Shown here: positions 48,880 through 58,984 of the stretch, one piece after another | Layout: each line of letters begins with the position of its first letter | How positions within the stretch are numbered: the stretch's first letter is position 1 | Assembly: GCF_003443675.1 (NCBI RefSeq) | Contig: NZ_CP031963.1 | Span: 2,069,501 to 2,133,500 of the forward strand | Length of the DNA stretch: 64,000 nucleotides | Direction of reading: 5' to 3' | Origin: Aquimarina sp. BL5 | GTDB lineage: Bacteria > Bacteroidota > Bacteroidia > Flavobacteriales > Flavobacteriaceae | Program-made: the position numbers and the translations under genes | The notes under the pieces: generated by a model | What the model was told of the DNA's origin: nothing | The model's database searches: none | Seen by the model: only the letters and a program-made list of their open reading frames with translations

Positions 48880-51129
48880 CTATTTATTCTTCTTATTTTG
48901 TTTTGCCCATTTCAGATTATTTTTAGCCATTTGAAAGCTTGGAGCCAATTCTATAGCTTTTTCACAGGCTTCTATTGCTTTATCGTGCTCTCCCATACGA
49001 TTATATGATGTACATAAATTATTATAGGCAACTGCATTGTTAGGATCTTTTTCTAATAACTCTAGAGTTGCAATAATACTTTTCCTCTGGTCACCTAATT
49101 TATAGTAATTATCACTAATAAAATTATATTCTTCTATCGTAAAATTTTTGATGTTTCTTCTGTGAATTCCTTCATTAGAAATTATAAAATTGTTTTTAGC
49201 CAATTCCATATTTGGTTTAACCAACAGGGCTCTTTCACAGGCTAATCTGGCCTCCTCAAAAAGGAGCAACTTATTATAAGCCGAACACAAATTATTAAAT
49301 GCTATATAATTATAAGGATCCAATCTAGTTGCTTCCTTCAGAGAGCTTATACTTTTAAAATAATCACCTTTATTATACTGTAATAAAGCTAGTTGACCAT
49401 ACCCATTAGATGAAGTTTTCTTTTTTAACTCTGACGTTAATTCTTCAATATGTCTATCTATATTTTTATGGTTTCTAATTATAAAACAAATAGGTACTCC
49501 TTCAATTTTTATCTCGTGTACTGTGTGATCTTCAGACCAGTTTACATTTAAATGATCTTTGTTATATTTTCCTTCGGCTAATAAAATAATAGAATAATCC
49601 CAATCCATAGAATGTCTTCTATCTTCTACATAAATCAAACCAGTTTCTTTTTTATTCTGGTAATTTAATTTAGTTTGACTTCCATAGTACATACGTACCT
49701 TTGGAGGATTATTTTTATCTCCTATATTTTCTTCTAACCAATCTACAGCAGATTTTACTGCTACGCCATAATAATCTATTTCGTAATTACCAAAGGCCCC
49801 AGACACTCCCCCTACAATTGGGCTAAAATATAGCGCTTGCAAAGGGTGATATTGTATCATAAATTTTAATGGTTGTAACATGAGAAATACCATACAACCA
49901 AAAACAATTTTGACTATATTTTTGGCAGGAATCATACTGAATAATTTGTACCAACTAACTGCACTTAAAATAACCATCGGTAATACCAAAAACATAAACT
50001 GTCTAGAACCATCATGGCTATTTGGATTCGCAATAATTATCAAGATCATTGGAAATACTGATGCGAATAAAATCAGGGAAATCTTAAGTATATTCTGCTT
50101 AGTTTCTCTAAAATAAAGTAAAGGTATTAGAAAGAACCCTAGAAATGCGTGTAACGGCATCATGATAATAAACAAGTTTTTTATAGCATAATACCAAGGC
50201 ATTTCAAAACTACTCTTCCACTCTCCTTCAAACAATTGCAAGTTTTCAAAACCTCTAAACTCACCCATTTTAAGCAAGATTTCAACAGGAACTTTAAACG
50301 GATTGGTCTGAGCGTACGGCCAAAAAATACTAGTTGCCAAGTAAGATAGTATCGAAACACCTAATGTTTTACCAAATAAAAGTAATGAGTCTTTCCATTG
50401 AATCTCTTTAAATCTGGATTCATAATGCCTTAAGATCCACCATAAAAAAACCGCCAAAATAAGATACCCAATAGCAATAAGTCCAATGACCCTAATATTT
50501 ATTAGCAATGAAATATTTAAAATCAAGAAAACAGCTCTTTTAATGGTAATCGCTGGCAGTTCTTTCAATAGCTTTATGATATGGAATAAAGAAAACATAT
50601 AGAATGCTGCAGCCGGAATATCTTTTGGATTATTCATTGAATACCCAAAAAAGACAGGACACAACACTGCAAATACCAAAGCTAATAACCCAGATTTCCA
50701 ACCTCCTAACTCCTTCCCTATCAGTCCGCAAAACAAAAACAAAAGAAAACCAAAAACTGAATTTATCAAATTCTTAAAGGCATAGGCATTATAAGAATCA
50801 AAAAATTGATGTAAAAAATTAGTAACCAAATCAAAGAAACCACCAAAACCATTCATACCACGATTTTCGTGATCTTTACTTAAGGCTACATCAATATATT
50901 TTCCATTTTCATCAACAGGACTTAGTTTTGCTATTTCATCAATACCTTTAAAATAATTTAATATCCTCTCTCCATGATCTTGATGAATTTTGGTATCTTC
51001 TAATGGACCATAATCTTTACTCAAAAACATCATAGTCCAACCAATAACGAAAGCGGTTAATATAAAGCCATTTCGATAGGTAATCATTTTTTTTAGATCA
51101 AACTCCGTGAAATCCTTATTTTTCATCAA
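48880..51129 (-). CDS. GT-C/PMT-like membrane glycosyltransferase with C-terminal TPR repeats
   Basis: 749 residues. The N-terminal 450 residues hold many helices with LSKDYGPLEDTKIHQDHGERIL in the first outer loop (PLEDTKIHQD, an acidic motif like that of PMT/GT39 enzymes). Residues 560-749 are TPRs (YNYIAFNNLCSAYNKLLLFEEARLACERALLV and AYNNLCTSYNRMGEHDKAIEACEKAIELAPSFQMAKNNL). A near-identical TPR tail ends the 55896 gene, so the tails are related. This arrangement resembles TMTC-type O-glycosyltransferases. Its ATG overlaps the WecE-like gene by 14 bp. Confidence 0.72.
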   Translation of the reverse strand: MMKNKDFTEFDLKKMITYRNGFILTAFVIGWTMMFLSKDYGPLEDTKIHQDHGERILNYFKGIDEIAKLSPVDENGKYIDVALSKDHENRGMNGFGGFFDLVTNFLHQFFDSYNAYAFKNLINSVFGFLLFLFCGLIGKELGGWKSGLLALVFAVLCPVFFGYSMNNPKDIPAAAFYMFSLFHIIKLLKELPAITIKRAVFLILNISLLINIRVIGLIAIGYLILAVFLWWILRHYESRFKEIQWKDSLLLFGKTLGVSILSYLATSIFWPYAQTNPFKVPVEILLKMGEFRGFENLQLFEGEWKSSFEMPWYYAIKNLFIIMMPLHAFLGFFLIPLLYFRETKQNILKISLILFASVFPMILIIIANPNSHDGSRQFMFLVLPMVILSAVSWYKLFSMIPAKNIVKIVFGCMVFLMLQPLKFMIQYHPLQALYFSPIVGGVSGAFGNYEIDYYGVAVKSAVDWLEENIGDKNNPPKVRMYYGSQTKLNYQNKKETGLIYVEDRRHSMDWDYSIILLAEGKYNKDHLNVNWSEDHTVHEIKIEGVPICFIIRNHKNIDRHIEELTSELKKKTSSNGYGQLALLQYNKGDYFKSISSLKEATRLDPYNYIAFNNLCSAYNKLLLFEEARLACERALLVKPNMELAKNNFIISNEGIHRRNIKNFTIEEYNFISDNYYKLGDQRKSIIATLELLEKDPNNAVAYNNLCTSYNRMGEHDKAIEACEKAIELAPSFQMAKNNLKWAKQNKKNK

Positions 51130-52246
51130 AAAAACTTATAACCAGATTTATTATTTTATTTTGATCTTCCATATGTAATTCATAGTATAAAGGTAATCGT
51201 AACAATCTTTCGGAAAACATCTCGCAATTATCTAACTCAAGGTTATCATTTTCTAATTCATAAAAAGGACTTTTATGCAAGGATACATAGTGAAAAACGG
51301 CATATACCCCATTTTCTTTCAAATGAGTAATTAACCGACTTCGTTCCTCTACATGTTTACATAATATATAAAACAAGTGTCCATTACAGCTGGCATATGC
51401 TGGTATGCTTGGTAATTCAAATAAACCTTCATTTTCAAGTTTTTTAAGACCTTCGTAATATTGATTCCATAGTGTCTTTCTTCTGGATTGGATCTTCTTT
51501 AAATTCTCCAATTGCGCAAACAAAAAAGCAGCCGTTACATCTGAAGGCAAAAAAGAAGATCCAACATCAACCCAAGAATATTTATCCACTTCTCCTCTAA
51601 AAAATGCGGATCGATTCGTTCCTTTCTCCCAAATAATTTCAGCTCTTTTATCAAAACGTTCGTCGTTAATAACTAACATTCCTCCCTCTCCTGAAATAAT
51701 ATTTTTAGTCTCATGAAATGAAAATGTTCCTAAATGCCCTATTGTACCAAGTGGCCTTCCTTTATAATATGAATCAATTGCCTGCGCTGCATCTTCTATA
51801 ACAAATAATTTATGGTTATTCGCAATATCCATAATTGTATCCATATCACAGGCTACACCCGCATAGTGCACAACCACAATTGCCTTTGTTTTTGATGTAA
51901 TTAATCCTTCAATTAAATTTGCATCGATATTTGGATTATCAGAATAGCTATCCGCAAACACTATTTTAGCACCACGTAAAACAAAAGCATTGGCAGTAGA
52001 AACAAAAGTATACGATGGCATAATAACCTCATCACCTGGTTTAATATCAATGAGTATTCCTGCCATTTCCAAAGCATCTGTACAAGAAGACGTCAATAAA
52101 CAATTTCTAAAACCTATAACCTCTTTAAAAAAATTATGGCATTTTTGGGTATAATATCCGTTACCAGAAATTTTCCCTCGTAAAACTGCATCTTTTATAT
52201 AATACAACTCATCGCCAGTCATATAGGGTTTGTTAAATGGAATCAT
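51116..52246 (-). CDS. wecE: dTDP-4-amino-4,6-dideoxygalactose transaminase
   Basis: 376 residues, PLP-dependent. It closely follows E. coli WecE (RffA): MIPFNKPYMTGDELYYI, LTSSCTDALEMAGIL, GDEVIMPSYTFVSTANAFVLRGAKIVF, PLP-lysine region FSFHETKNIISGEGG (Lys near residue 181), WEKGTNRSAFFRGEVDKYSWVDVGSS. It makes dTDP-fucosamine-type amino sugars (4-amino-4,6-dideoxygalactose) for surface glycans. The acetyltransferase at 53387 is the natural next enzyme. It shares an operon with the GT-C genes. Confidence 0.93.
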   Translation of the reverse strand: MIPFNKPYMTGDELYYIKDAVLRGKISGNGYYTQKCHNFFKEVIGFRNCLLTSSCTDALEMAGILIDIKPGDEVIMPSYTFVSTANAFVLRGAKIVFADSYSDNPNIDANLIEGLITSKTKAIVVVHYAGVACDMDTIMDIANNHKLFVIEDAAQAIDSYYKGRPLGTIGHLGTFSFHETKNIISGEGGMLVINDERFDKRAEIIWEKGTNRSAFFRGEVDKYSWVDVGSSFLPSDVTAAFLFAQLENLKKIQSRRKTLWNQYYEGLKKLENEGLFELPSIPAYASCNGHLFYILCKHVEERSRLITHLKENGVYAVFHYVSLHKSPFYELENDNLELDNCEMFSERLLRLPLYYELHMEDQNKIINLVISFFDEK

Positions 52247-52421
52247 TTAGTTAAAATATGTAGATTGCTTTTTGATTAGTTACTTTAATGTGTACTTATA
52301 TTTTCCAGAAAACTTACCATATAAAAACAGAGATACACATTTTATCAATTAGCAATTTACTAAACTCTTCAATTTATTTAGTAATTTTAGAAAATAATCA
52401 TCCATAAATAAAACGAAATAT

Positions 52422-53342
52422 TTGAAAATATCAATAATAAGCCCTGTCTACAGAGCTCAGAATCTTGTAGTTGAACTTGTAGAACGATTGGAAAATTCTT
52501 TATCCCAAATCTTCAATCAATATGAAATCATATTGGTTGAAGATGGGAGTCCTGATAATTCTTGGGAAGAAATTGAAAATATTTGTGTCCAAAATAAAAA
52601 TGTAAAAGGAATTAAATTAAGTAGAAATTTTGGGCAGCATTATGCAATAACCGCTGGATTAGCTAGTGCTACTGGAGAATGGATTGTTGTAATGGATTGT
52701 GATTTACAAGATCAACCCGAAGAAATACCAAAACTATTTAATAAAACCAAAGAAGGATATGATATTGTGTATGCCCAAAGAGAACTAAGGCAAGATGGAG
52801 TTTTTAAAAAAATATCATCAAAATTATTTTATAAAACCTTTGGTTATTTAACAGATAGTAAACAAGACCCTTCTATTGCTAACTTTGGAATTTATCATCA
52901 AAAAGTAATACAATCCATATTGTCTATGAACGATCATGTACGCTTTTTTCCCACCATGGTTCAATGGGTAGGGTTTAAAAGTGCTAAAATAAATGTAGAA
53001 CATAGTTCAAGAGCAGAAGGTAAATCTTCTTACTCTTGGAGAAAATTAATTAATTTAGCGATTAATAATATCATTGCTTTTTCTGACAAACCTCTACGAC
53101 TAACAATCCGGTTAGGGTTAATAATAGCTACACTTTCATTTCTTTCTGGTCTGATATACATTTACAGATATATTAATGGAGAAATTAAAGTACTTGGTTT
53201 TGCTAGTATTGTTATTTCTATTTGGTTCTTATCAGGTTTAATAATTTTTATCCTTGGAATCATTGGTATTTATCTAGGAAAAACTTTTGATAAAGTAAAA
53301 GAAAGACCAACTTATATTATTTCAAAAAGAATAAATAACTAA
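52422..53342 (+). CDS. GT2 family glycosyltransferase (polyprenyl-phosphate glucosyl/mannosyl transferase type)
   Basis: 306 residues, starting with TTG (no in-frame ATG nearby). The GT-A fold shows ISPVYRAQNLVVELVERL, VEDGSPDNSWEEIE and the metal motif VMDCDLQDQPEEIP. Two C-terminal helices (LIIATLSFLSGLIYIY and WFLSGLIIFILGIIGIYLG) place it among DPM1/GtrB-like enzymes that load a sugar on undecaprenyl phosphate. It would supply donor sugars for the GT-C transferases. Confidence 0.88.
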   Translation: MKISIISPVYRAQNLVVELVERLENSLSQIFNQYEIILVEDGSPDNSWEEIENICVQNKNVKGIKLSRNFGQHYAITAGLASATGEWIVVMDCDLQDQPEEIPKLFNKTKEGYDIVYAQRELRQDGVFKKISSKLFYKTFGYLTDSKQDPSIANFGIYHQKVIQSILSMNDHVRFFPTMVQWVGFKSAKINVEHSSRAEGKSSYSWRKLINLAINNIIAFSDKPLRLTIRLGLIIATLSFLSGLIYIYRYINGEIKVLGFASIVISIWFLSGLIIFILGIIGIYLGKTFDKVKERPTYIISKRINN

Positions 53343-53386
53343 AAGTAATTTAATAAGAAATTTACCGGAGCATAGTCTTATTTAGG

Positions 53387-54082
53387 ATGAAACACTTGAA
53401 TAATAAATTAAACAAAGAGATAGAATTTTTAGAATGGGATTCTAATTTCTTTAACATTCGTGTTGGAAGAGTTTATTCGGATCTAAAAAAAATAGATCTG
53501 ACTAAAGTTTCTGATTTCGATCTAATATATATTCATTCTAAGATTTTATTAGAAAACACTAGTCTCCATTTATATGATAAAAAAGTTACTTTTGAAAAGA
53601 ACATAACTTCAATAAAAAAAAACCTCGAAACCTCTTCAATTACGAAATATGATAAAGAACTAACTAAAGAGTTAACTGATTTAGCGATTGCAAGTGGAAC
53701 ATATTCAAGATTCAAATTAGATCCAAACCTTTCTCATCGTTTCGAAGATTTTTTCACTTTATGGATTAAAAACAGCTTAAATGGAAAATTAGCAGATTTC
53801 GTTTACGTTTACAAAAAGGAAAATAAAGTTATAGGCTTCATATCATTAAAGAAAAATGATTCTTATTATCAAATAGGCTTAATTGCTACTTCATCACTAC
53901 ATCGAGGTTTAGGAATAGGATCAATTTTGTTACAAAAAGCAGAAGAGATTGCCAAGTCCGAAAAAATTTCTAGAATAATTGTTGTGACTCAGTTAGACAA
54001 TCAAATTGCTTGTAATTTCTATAAAAAAAATGGATACCAAATAAAATCAACAGAGTACATTTATCACCATTGGTTTAAATAA
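53387..54082 (+). CDS. wecD: GNAT acetyltransferase, WecD/RffC-like
   Basis: 231 residues. The start EIEFLEWDSNFFNIRVGRVY is typical of dTDP-fucosamine acetyltransferases, and the acetyl-CoA motif A is SSLHRGLGIGSILLQKAEEIA near residue 178, with FYKKNGYQ following. With the WecE-like enzyme it would complete dTDP-4-acetamido-4,6-dideoxygalactose synthesis. It follows the GT2 gene by 44 bp and overlaps the convergent dehydrogenase gene by 8 bp. Confidence 0.82.
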   Translation: MKHLNNKLNKEIEFLEWDSNFFNIRVGRVYSDLKKIDLTKVSDFDLIYIHSKILLENTSLHLYDKKVTFEKNITSIKKNLETSSITKYDKELTKELTDLAIASGTYSRFKLDPNLSHRFEDFFTLWIKNSLNGKLADFVYVYKKENKVIGFISLKKNDSYYQIGLIATSSLHRGLGIGSILLQKAEEIAKSEKISRIIVVTQLDNQIACNFYKKNGYQIKSTEYIYHHWFK

Positions 54083-55028
54083 TTCTTTTCGCAAAAGGAT
54101 GATAATCCTCTTGTAAAGGAGAAATCTCAGCATTTCTAATATCATGTACAATTTGTATCGAGGTTTTAGCATCCAAAAGTCCATATCCTTCACCTTTTAA
54201 TATTCCTTCATAACTTCTTGTATGTAATTCTGTAAATCCAGTACTAAACTCAATCTCTTCATTATCAATAGTTATAGATCTATATGTTCTCTTACCCTGT
54301 GCTTTTATAGCATCGGGAATATTATCATAATTAATAGACAAAAACCATCTTACTCTAGCTTTTTCGAATTCTAAGTACCCTGAAGCGCTATCATTAGTCA
54401 ACAAATGAACCTTATTACTTTTCACTTCTCCAAAAACCCATGACAACATATCATAAAAATGTACACCAATATTTGTAGCTACACCTCCTGATTTAGAAAC
54501 ATCTCCCTTCCAAGAAGCATGGTACCAATTACCCCTAGAAGTTAAATACGTTAAATCAAAATCGTATACTTTATCTTTTGGTCCATTGTCTACTTTTTCT
54601 TTTAAGGCAATAATACTTGGATGTAATCGTAATTGTAAAATAGTATTCACATTTCCTTCAGATTCTTTTTCAATTTCAACCAATGCATCAATATTCCATG
54701 GATTCAATACTAGAGGTTTTTCACAGATGGCACTTGCTCCTCTTCTTAATGCCATTCTAATATGAGAATCATGAAGATAATTTGGTGTACAAATACTTAC
54801 ATAATCCAATTGGATATTCCTTCGTCTTTTTAGTTTCTCAATATGTCTATCAAAACGCTCAAACTCGACAAAAAAATGTGACTCAGGAAAATAACTATCA
54901 ATAATACCTACACTATCAAATTTATCAAGTGCAGCAATCAAATTATTATTTGTATCCTTAATCGCTTTTAAATGTCTAGGAGCTATATAACCTCCAACAC
55001 CCATAATCGCAAAGTTTTTATTCTCCAT
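54075..55028 (-). CDS. Gfo/Idh/MocA sugar-nucleotide dehydrogenase, WlbA/WbpB-like
   Basis: 317 residues. NAD-binding motif GVGGYIAPRHLKAI, then SICTPNYLHDSHIRMALRRGASAICEKPLVL (the EKP catalytic motif) and GGVATNIGVHFYDMLSWVFG. This matches UDP-N-acetylglucosaminuronate 3-dehydrogenases (WlbA/WbpB). It needs an aminotransferase and an N-acetyltransferase; the latter follows in the operon after 3 bp. Confidence 0.88.
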   Translation of the reverse strand: MENKNFAIMGVGGYIAPRHLKAIKDTNNNLIAALDKFDSVGIIDSYFPESHFFVEFERFDRHIEKLKRRRNIQLDYVSICTPNYLHDSHIRMALRRGASAICEKPLVLNPWNIDALVEIEKESEGNVNTILQLRLHPSIIALKEKVDNGPKDKVYDFDLTYLTSRGNWYHASWKGDVSKSGGVATNIGVHFYDMLSWVFGEVKSNKVHLLTNDSASGYLEFEKARVRWFLSINYDNIPDAIKAQGKRTYRSITIDNEEIEFSTGFTELHTRSYEGILKGEGYGLLDAKTSIQIVHDIRNAEISPLQEDYHPFAKRII

Positions 55029-55031
55029 ATA

Positions 55032-55607
55032 TTATATTTTAAAGACGTTTCCATCAACAAGTTCATATCTTTCATTACTTTCAGTGCAAACAGCGGTATG
55101 ATTTACATCAAAATCTAGTCTATGCCCATACTCACTCATCCACCCTATTTGCTTTGCAGGATTGCCTACCATTAACGCGTATGGTTTAACTTCTTTAGTT
55201 ATAACAGCACCGGCACCGACAAAAGCATAGATACCTATATCATTACCACAAACAATAGTAGCATTTGCTCCAATTGTCGCTCCTTTACCTACATGAGTTT
55301 TAGCATAACCACCTTTTCTGATGATTGCACTTCTCGGATTGATAATATTAGTAAAAACGCAGGATGGACCTAAAAAAACATCATCATCACAAGTAACCCC
55401 AGTATACACAGAAACATTATTCTGAATTTTCACATTATTACCCAAAATTACTTCAGGTGAAATCACAACATTTTGTCCGATATTACAATTTTTACCTATC
55501 ACAGATCCAGACATAATATGGGAGAAATGCCAGATTTTAGTGGAATTTCCAATTTGACAATCAGAATCAATAACAGCTGTTTCGTGAGCAAAATATTCAT
55601 TATCCAT
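55032..55607 (-). CDS. Hexapeptide-repeat acyltransferase, WlbB/WbpD-like
   Basis: 191 residues of left-handed beta-helix repeats: [41 protein letters not shown] and [33 protein letters not shown]. The C-terminus has [18 protein letters not shown]. It fits UDP-2-acetamido-3-amino-2,3-dideoxyglucuronate N-acetyltransferases. It is coupled to the WlbA-like gene. The WbpE-type aminotransferase that should act between them is not in this window, unless the WecE-like enzyme does both jobs, which I doubt. Confidence 0.86.
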   Translation of the reverse strand: MDNEYFAHETAVIDSDCQIGNSTKIWHFSHIMSGSVIGKNCNIGQNVVISPEVILGNNVKIQNNVSVYTGVTCDDDVFLGPSCVFTNIINPRSAIIRKGGYAKTHVGKGATIGANATIVCGNDIGIYAFVGAGAVITKEVKPYALMVGNPAKQIGWMSEYGHRLDFDVNHTAVCTESNERYELVDGNVFKI

Positions 55608-55895
55608 TGGTACAATTTAATTATTCTTAAAAAAGGGTATTTTGATTTAATCTCTTTATTTAAGATTCTCAAATATAAAATAATTCGTTTTGTTTTATTT
55701 CAAAAACTCAATTACATGGATAAAACCTCACCATATCTCAAAAATATTTATTTACATCAATATCTAAAACAACTTAAAACTATTATATTTAACTCCTAAA
55801 TCTATATATACTCGCTACCAACATTCAATGAAAAAGAATATCAAAATAAAACTTACATATCATTAATACTAATTTTCTAACACTTCAAGATTCAT

Positions 55896-57854
55896 ATGCT
55901 TAAAGATTTTGCTTCTAGGAAATTTGAGATCTTATTCTTGATATTTATAATTACGTCTACTATAGTAGTGTATTTGGGTCATTTTGATAATCCATTTTTT
56001 TTTGATGATAAACATACAATATCCGAGAACGAATCTATCAGAAGTTTAGAAAATTGGAGTGATTTTTTTACGGATGCTGATACCTTTAGCTCATTACCAG
56101 CTAATAGAGCTTACAGACCTATGGTAACACTAATGAATGCAATAGACTATTCGATCGCAGGAGGTTTGGATTCAAGGTATTATCATTATCACATCTTTTT
56201 TTGGTTTATTGTACTCATAATTCTTGTTTATACATTATCTAAACATCTATATCGAATTTCTTTAATAGATAATAAGTATGCTGGAGTAATTGCTCTTTTT
56301 GCAACCGCCTGGTTTGCATTACACACCGCCAATGCGGAAACGATTAATTACATCTGTGCCCGTTCTGACTCATTCTCTACTTTATGTATTGTTGCTTCTC
56401 TCCTACTTTACATACATCCTTTTGGTAGAAAGTGGTTTTTATATATTATAACTATGATTATTGGAATCTGGACAAAACAAACTGGAGTCATGTTCTTTCC
56501 TATTTTAGGAGTATATATATTATTATTTGAAGAAGATTCATTAGTAACTAACTTTAAAAAAGATACTTCTAAAAATATTATACTAATTGCTAAGAAAATT
56601 GCACCTGTTGGAATAATTGCTATATCACTATTTATATTTAATCAATACTTTTTAACTCCATCTTCAACCAATTCTACAAATTATGGAGTTTCAAGGTTCG
56701 AGTATTTTAGCACACAATGGTATGTAACGGTTCATTATTTAGCAAACTTCTTGCTACCTATTAATTTAAGTGCGGATCCAGATCTTGCTGTAATAAAACC
56801 TTGGTATCACATTAAAAATATCTTTGGATTATTAATCATTATATCCATGTTTACCTTAATGATCAAAACATCTCTTAAAAAGAATCTAAGGCCAATTTCT
56901 TTTGGGATAGCATGGTTTTTTATCGCTCTATTGCCCACAGCTATAAACCCTTTGTTTCAAATTGCGAATGATCACAGAACTTTCTTTCCGTATATAGGTC
57001 TTTTTGTAGCAATACCGTATGGGATATTTTATCTCTTGAAGAAATATGAATTACTTAAAAAATACAAAAATGTTGTCATCTTGGCATCCGTATTGATTTT
57101 CATAGCACACGGAATAGGCACCATAAATAGAACGAAAGTATGGTCCTCCTCAGAAACCTTATGGCTCGATGTTACTCAAAAAAGCCCTAATAATGGAAGA
57201 GGTCTTATGAACTATGGACTTACTCATATGGCAAAAGGTAATTATGAGAATGCATTGTTCTATTTTAACAAAGCACTCAAACTTTTACCTAATTACTATG
57301 TACTGCATATTAATCTAGGAATACTATATCATTCGATCAATAACGAATCCAAAGCTACAGAACATTTTAAAAAAGCACTTAATCTAAACTCATCTTCTCC
57401 AGACCCTGAATACTGTTATGCTATTTTTCTAATTGATAAAAAGAGGTATACCGAAGCTGAAAAATATCTTAACCTAGCCATTCAAAAAAGTCCTAACCAT
57501 ATAAGGTCAAAAGAATTATTAACTGAAATTTCTGGAAAAGCAACTAATTACCAAGAAGAAATAAAAGATCTTGAAAACAATACAAAAGAGATTAATTCTA
57601 TTGAAAATCACATAGAACTTAGTTTAAAGTATTATGATGCTAAAAATTATAACAAGGCTATAGAAACTTGCAAAGAAATTCTAAAAATTGATCCAAACAA
57701 TGCAAATGCTTATAATAACTTATGCGCTTCTTATAATCAATTAAAAAAATGGAAATTAGGAGCTGAAGCTTGTAAAAAGGCTTTGGAGATTAGTCCAAAT
57801 TTTCAATTAGCTAAAAATAACCTGAAATGGGCTACAGATAATATTGACAACTAA
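55896..57854 (+). CDS. TMTC-like membrane protein with C-terminal TPR repeats
   Basis: 652 residues. The first outer loop NPFFFDDKHTISENESIRSLENW is the FxxDD motif of TMTC/GT-C enzymes, and NRAYRPMVTLMNAIDYSIAG follows, as in that group. About ten helices reach residue 410. The rest is TPR (AYNNLCASYNQLKKWKLGAEACKKALEISPNFQLAKNNLKWA). The tail resembles that of the 48880 product. It may transfer sugars to proteins or lipids at the membrane. Confidence 0.75.
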   Translation: MLKDFASRKFEILFLIFIITSTIVVYLGHFDNPFFFDDKHTISENESIRSLENWSDFFTDADTFSSLPANRAYRPMVTLMNAIDYSIAGGLDSRYYHYHIFFWFIVLIILVYTLSKHLYRISLIDNKYAGVIALFATAWFALHTANAETINYICARSDSFSTLCIVASLLLYIHPFGRKWFLYIITMIIGIWTKQTGVMFFPILGVYILLFEEDSLVTNFKKDTSKNIILIAKKIAPVGIIAISLFIFNQYFLTPSSTNSTNYGVSRFEYFSTQWYVTVHYLANFLLPINLSADPDLAVIKPWYHIKNIFGLLIIISMFTLMIKTSLKKNLRPISFGIAWFFIALLPTAINPLFQIANDHRTFFPYIGLFVAIPYGIFYLLKKYELLKKYKNVVILASVLIFIAHGIGTINRTKVWSSSETLWLDVTQKSPNNGRGLMNYGLTHMAKGNYENALFYFNKALKLLPNYYVLHINLGILYHSINNESKATEHFKKALNLNSSSPDPEYCYAIFLIDKKRYTEAEKYLNLAIQKSPNHIRSKELLTEISGKATNYQEEIKDLENNTKEINSIENHIELSLKYYDAKNYNKAIETCKEILKIDPNNANAYNNLCASYNQLKKWKLGAEACKKALEISPNFQLAKNNLKWATDNIDN

Positions 57855-57874
57855 TACAATTACACAAAAACACA

Positions 57875-58975
57875 ATGCTTAACAATAAAACAATAGCGGT
57901 AGTAGTACCTTGCTACAATGAATCTCAGCAAATAATGATGGTTCTTGATAGCATGCCATCATTTGTGGATCGAATTATAGTAGTGGATGATGCATCAAAA
58001 GATGACACCGTAGACACGGTTATGAAACATTTAGATAACAACACATCCGACCTTAAGCTAACCTCAAACCTAAAAAATGAGATTGTACCAAACATTTATA
58101 ATCGTGCGGATATAGAAGTCAGACAAAAAAGTATCGATGAGATCCAAAAGTTCACTCCTTCAGAAATTGTAAACAAAATTCCTGATCAAGAGAAAATTGT
58201 CGTAATAAAACACTTAACCAATGGCGGTGTAGGTGCTGCTATCGCCACCGGTTATAAATGGTGCAAAGATCATGATATTGATTGTACTGCGGTAATGGCT
58301 GGAGATGGACAAATGGATCCTGATGAGTTAGAATCTATCTGTAAACCAGTGGTTGATGAAGGAATAGATTATGTGAAAGGGAATCGGTTAATTCATAAAA
58401 GCGCTTGGGTAATAATACCTAGAGTACGTTTTTTAGGAAATTCAATTCTCAGCATTCTAACAAAAGTTGCTTCGGGATATTGGGGAGTATCCGATACCCA
58501 AAGTGGATACACAGCCATATCCAATAACGCACTAAATTCCGTTCCGTTATATGATATTTATAAAAGATATGGAATGCCTAATGATTTATTAGTAAAACTA
58601 AACATAGCGTTTTGTACTATTCGAGAAGTAAAAATAAAACCAATATATGGCGTAGGAGAAAAATCAAAACTAAATATTATCAAAGTTTCTCTTCCTATTT
58701 TATTTTTATTAATTCGATGCTTTTTCACAAGACTCCAAACAAAATATTTATATCGTAGTTTTCATCCTCTATATTTATTGTATTGGGTAGCATTTATTAT
58801 TGGTATTATAAATAGTTATTTTCTATATCAGTTAATTGCTAACTTTTTCATACCAAATTCGAAAACACCAACAGATTACCTAATCATATTTATTTTCCTA
58901 ACAATATCAGGCTTCCAGTCTTTACTATTTGCAATGTGGATGGATATCCAGGATAATGAAAGGCTATCAAAATAA
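57875..58975 (+). CDS. GT2 family glycosyltransferase with an extra loop
   Basis: 366 residues. GT-A signatures are AVVVPCYNESQQIMMVLDSM, IIVVDDASKDDT and VMAGDGQMDPDELESI, the latter holding the metal-binding Asp. A 55-residue insertion (EIVPNIYNRADIEVRQKS) lies between the two halves. GYWGVSDTQSGYTAIS is as in polyprenyl-phosphate mannosyltransferases. Two to three C-terminal helices end it. It is 20 bp after the TMTC-like gene, so the pair is one unit and it probably supplies the donor. Confidence 0.88.
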   Translation: MLNNKTIAVVVPCYNESQQIMMVLDSMPSFVDRIIVVDDASKDDTVDTVMKHLDNNTSDLKLTSNLKNEIVPNIYNRADIEVRQKSIDEIQKFTPSEIVNKIPDQEKIVVIKHLTNGGVGAAIATGYKWCKDHDIDCTAVMAGDGQMDPDELESICKPVVDEGIDYVKGNRLIHKSAWVIIPRVRFLGNSILSILTKVASGYWGVSDTQSGYTAISNNALNSVPLYDIYKRYGMPNDLLVKLNIAFCTIREVKIKPIYGVGEKSKLNIIKVSLPILFLLIRCFFTRLQTKYLYRSFHPLYLLYWVAFIIGIINSYFLYQLIANFFIPNSKTPTDYLIIFIFLTISGFQSLLFAMWMDIQDNERLSK

Positions 58976-58984
58976 TAATAAATG

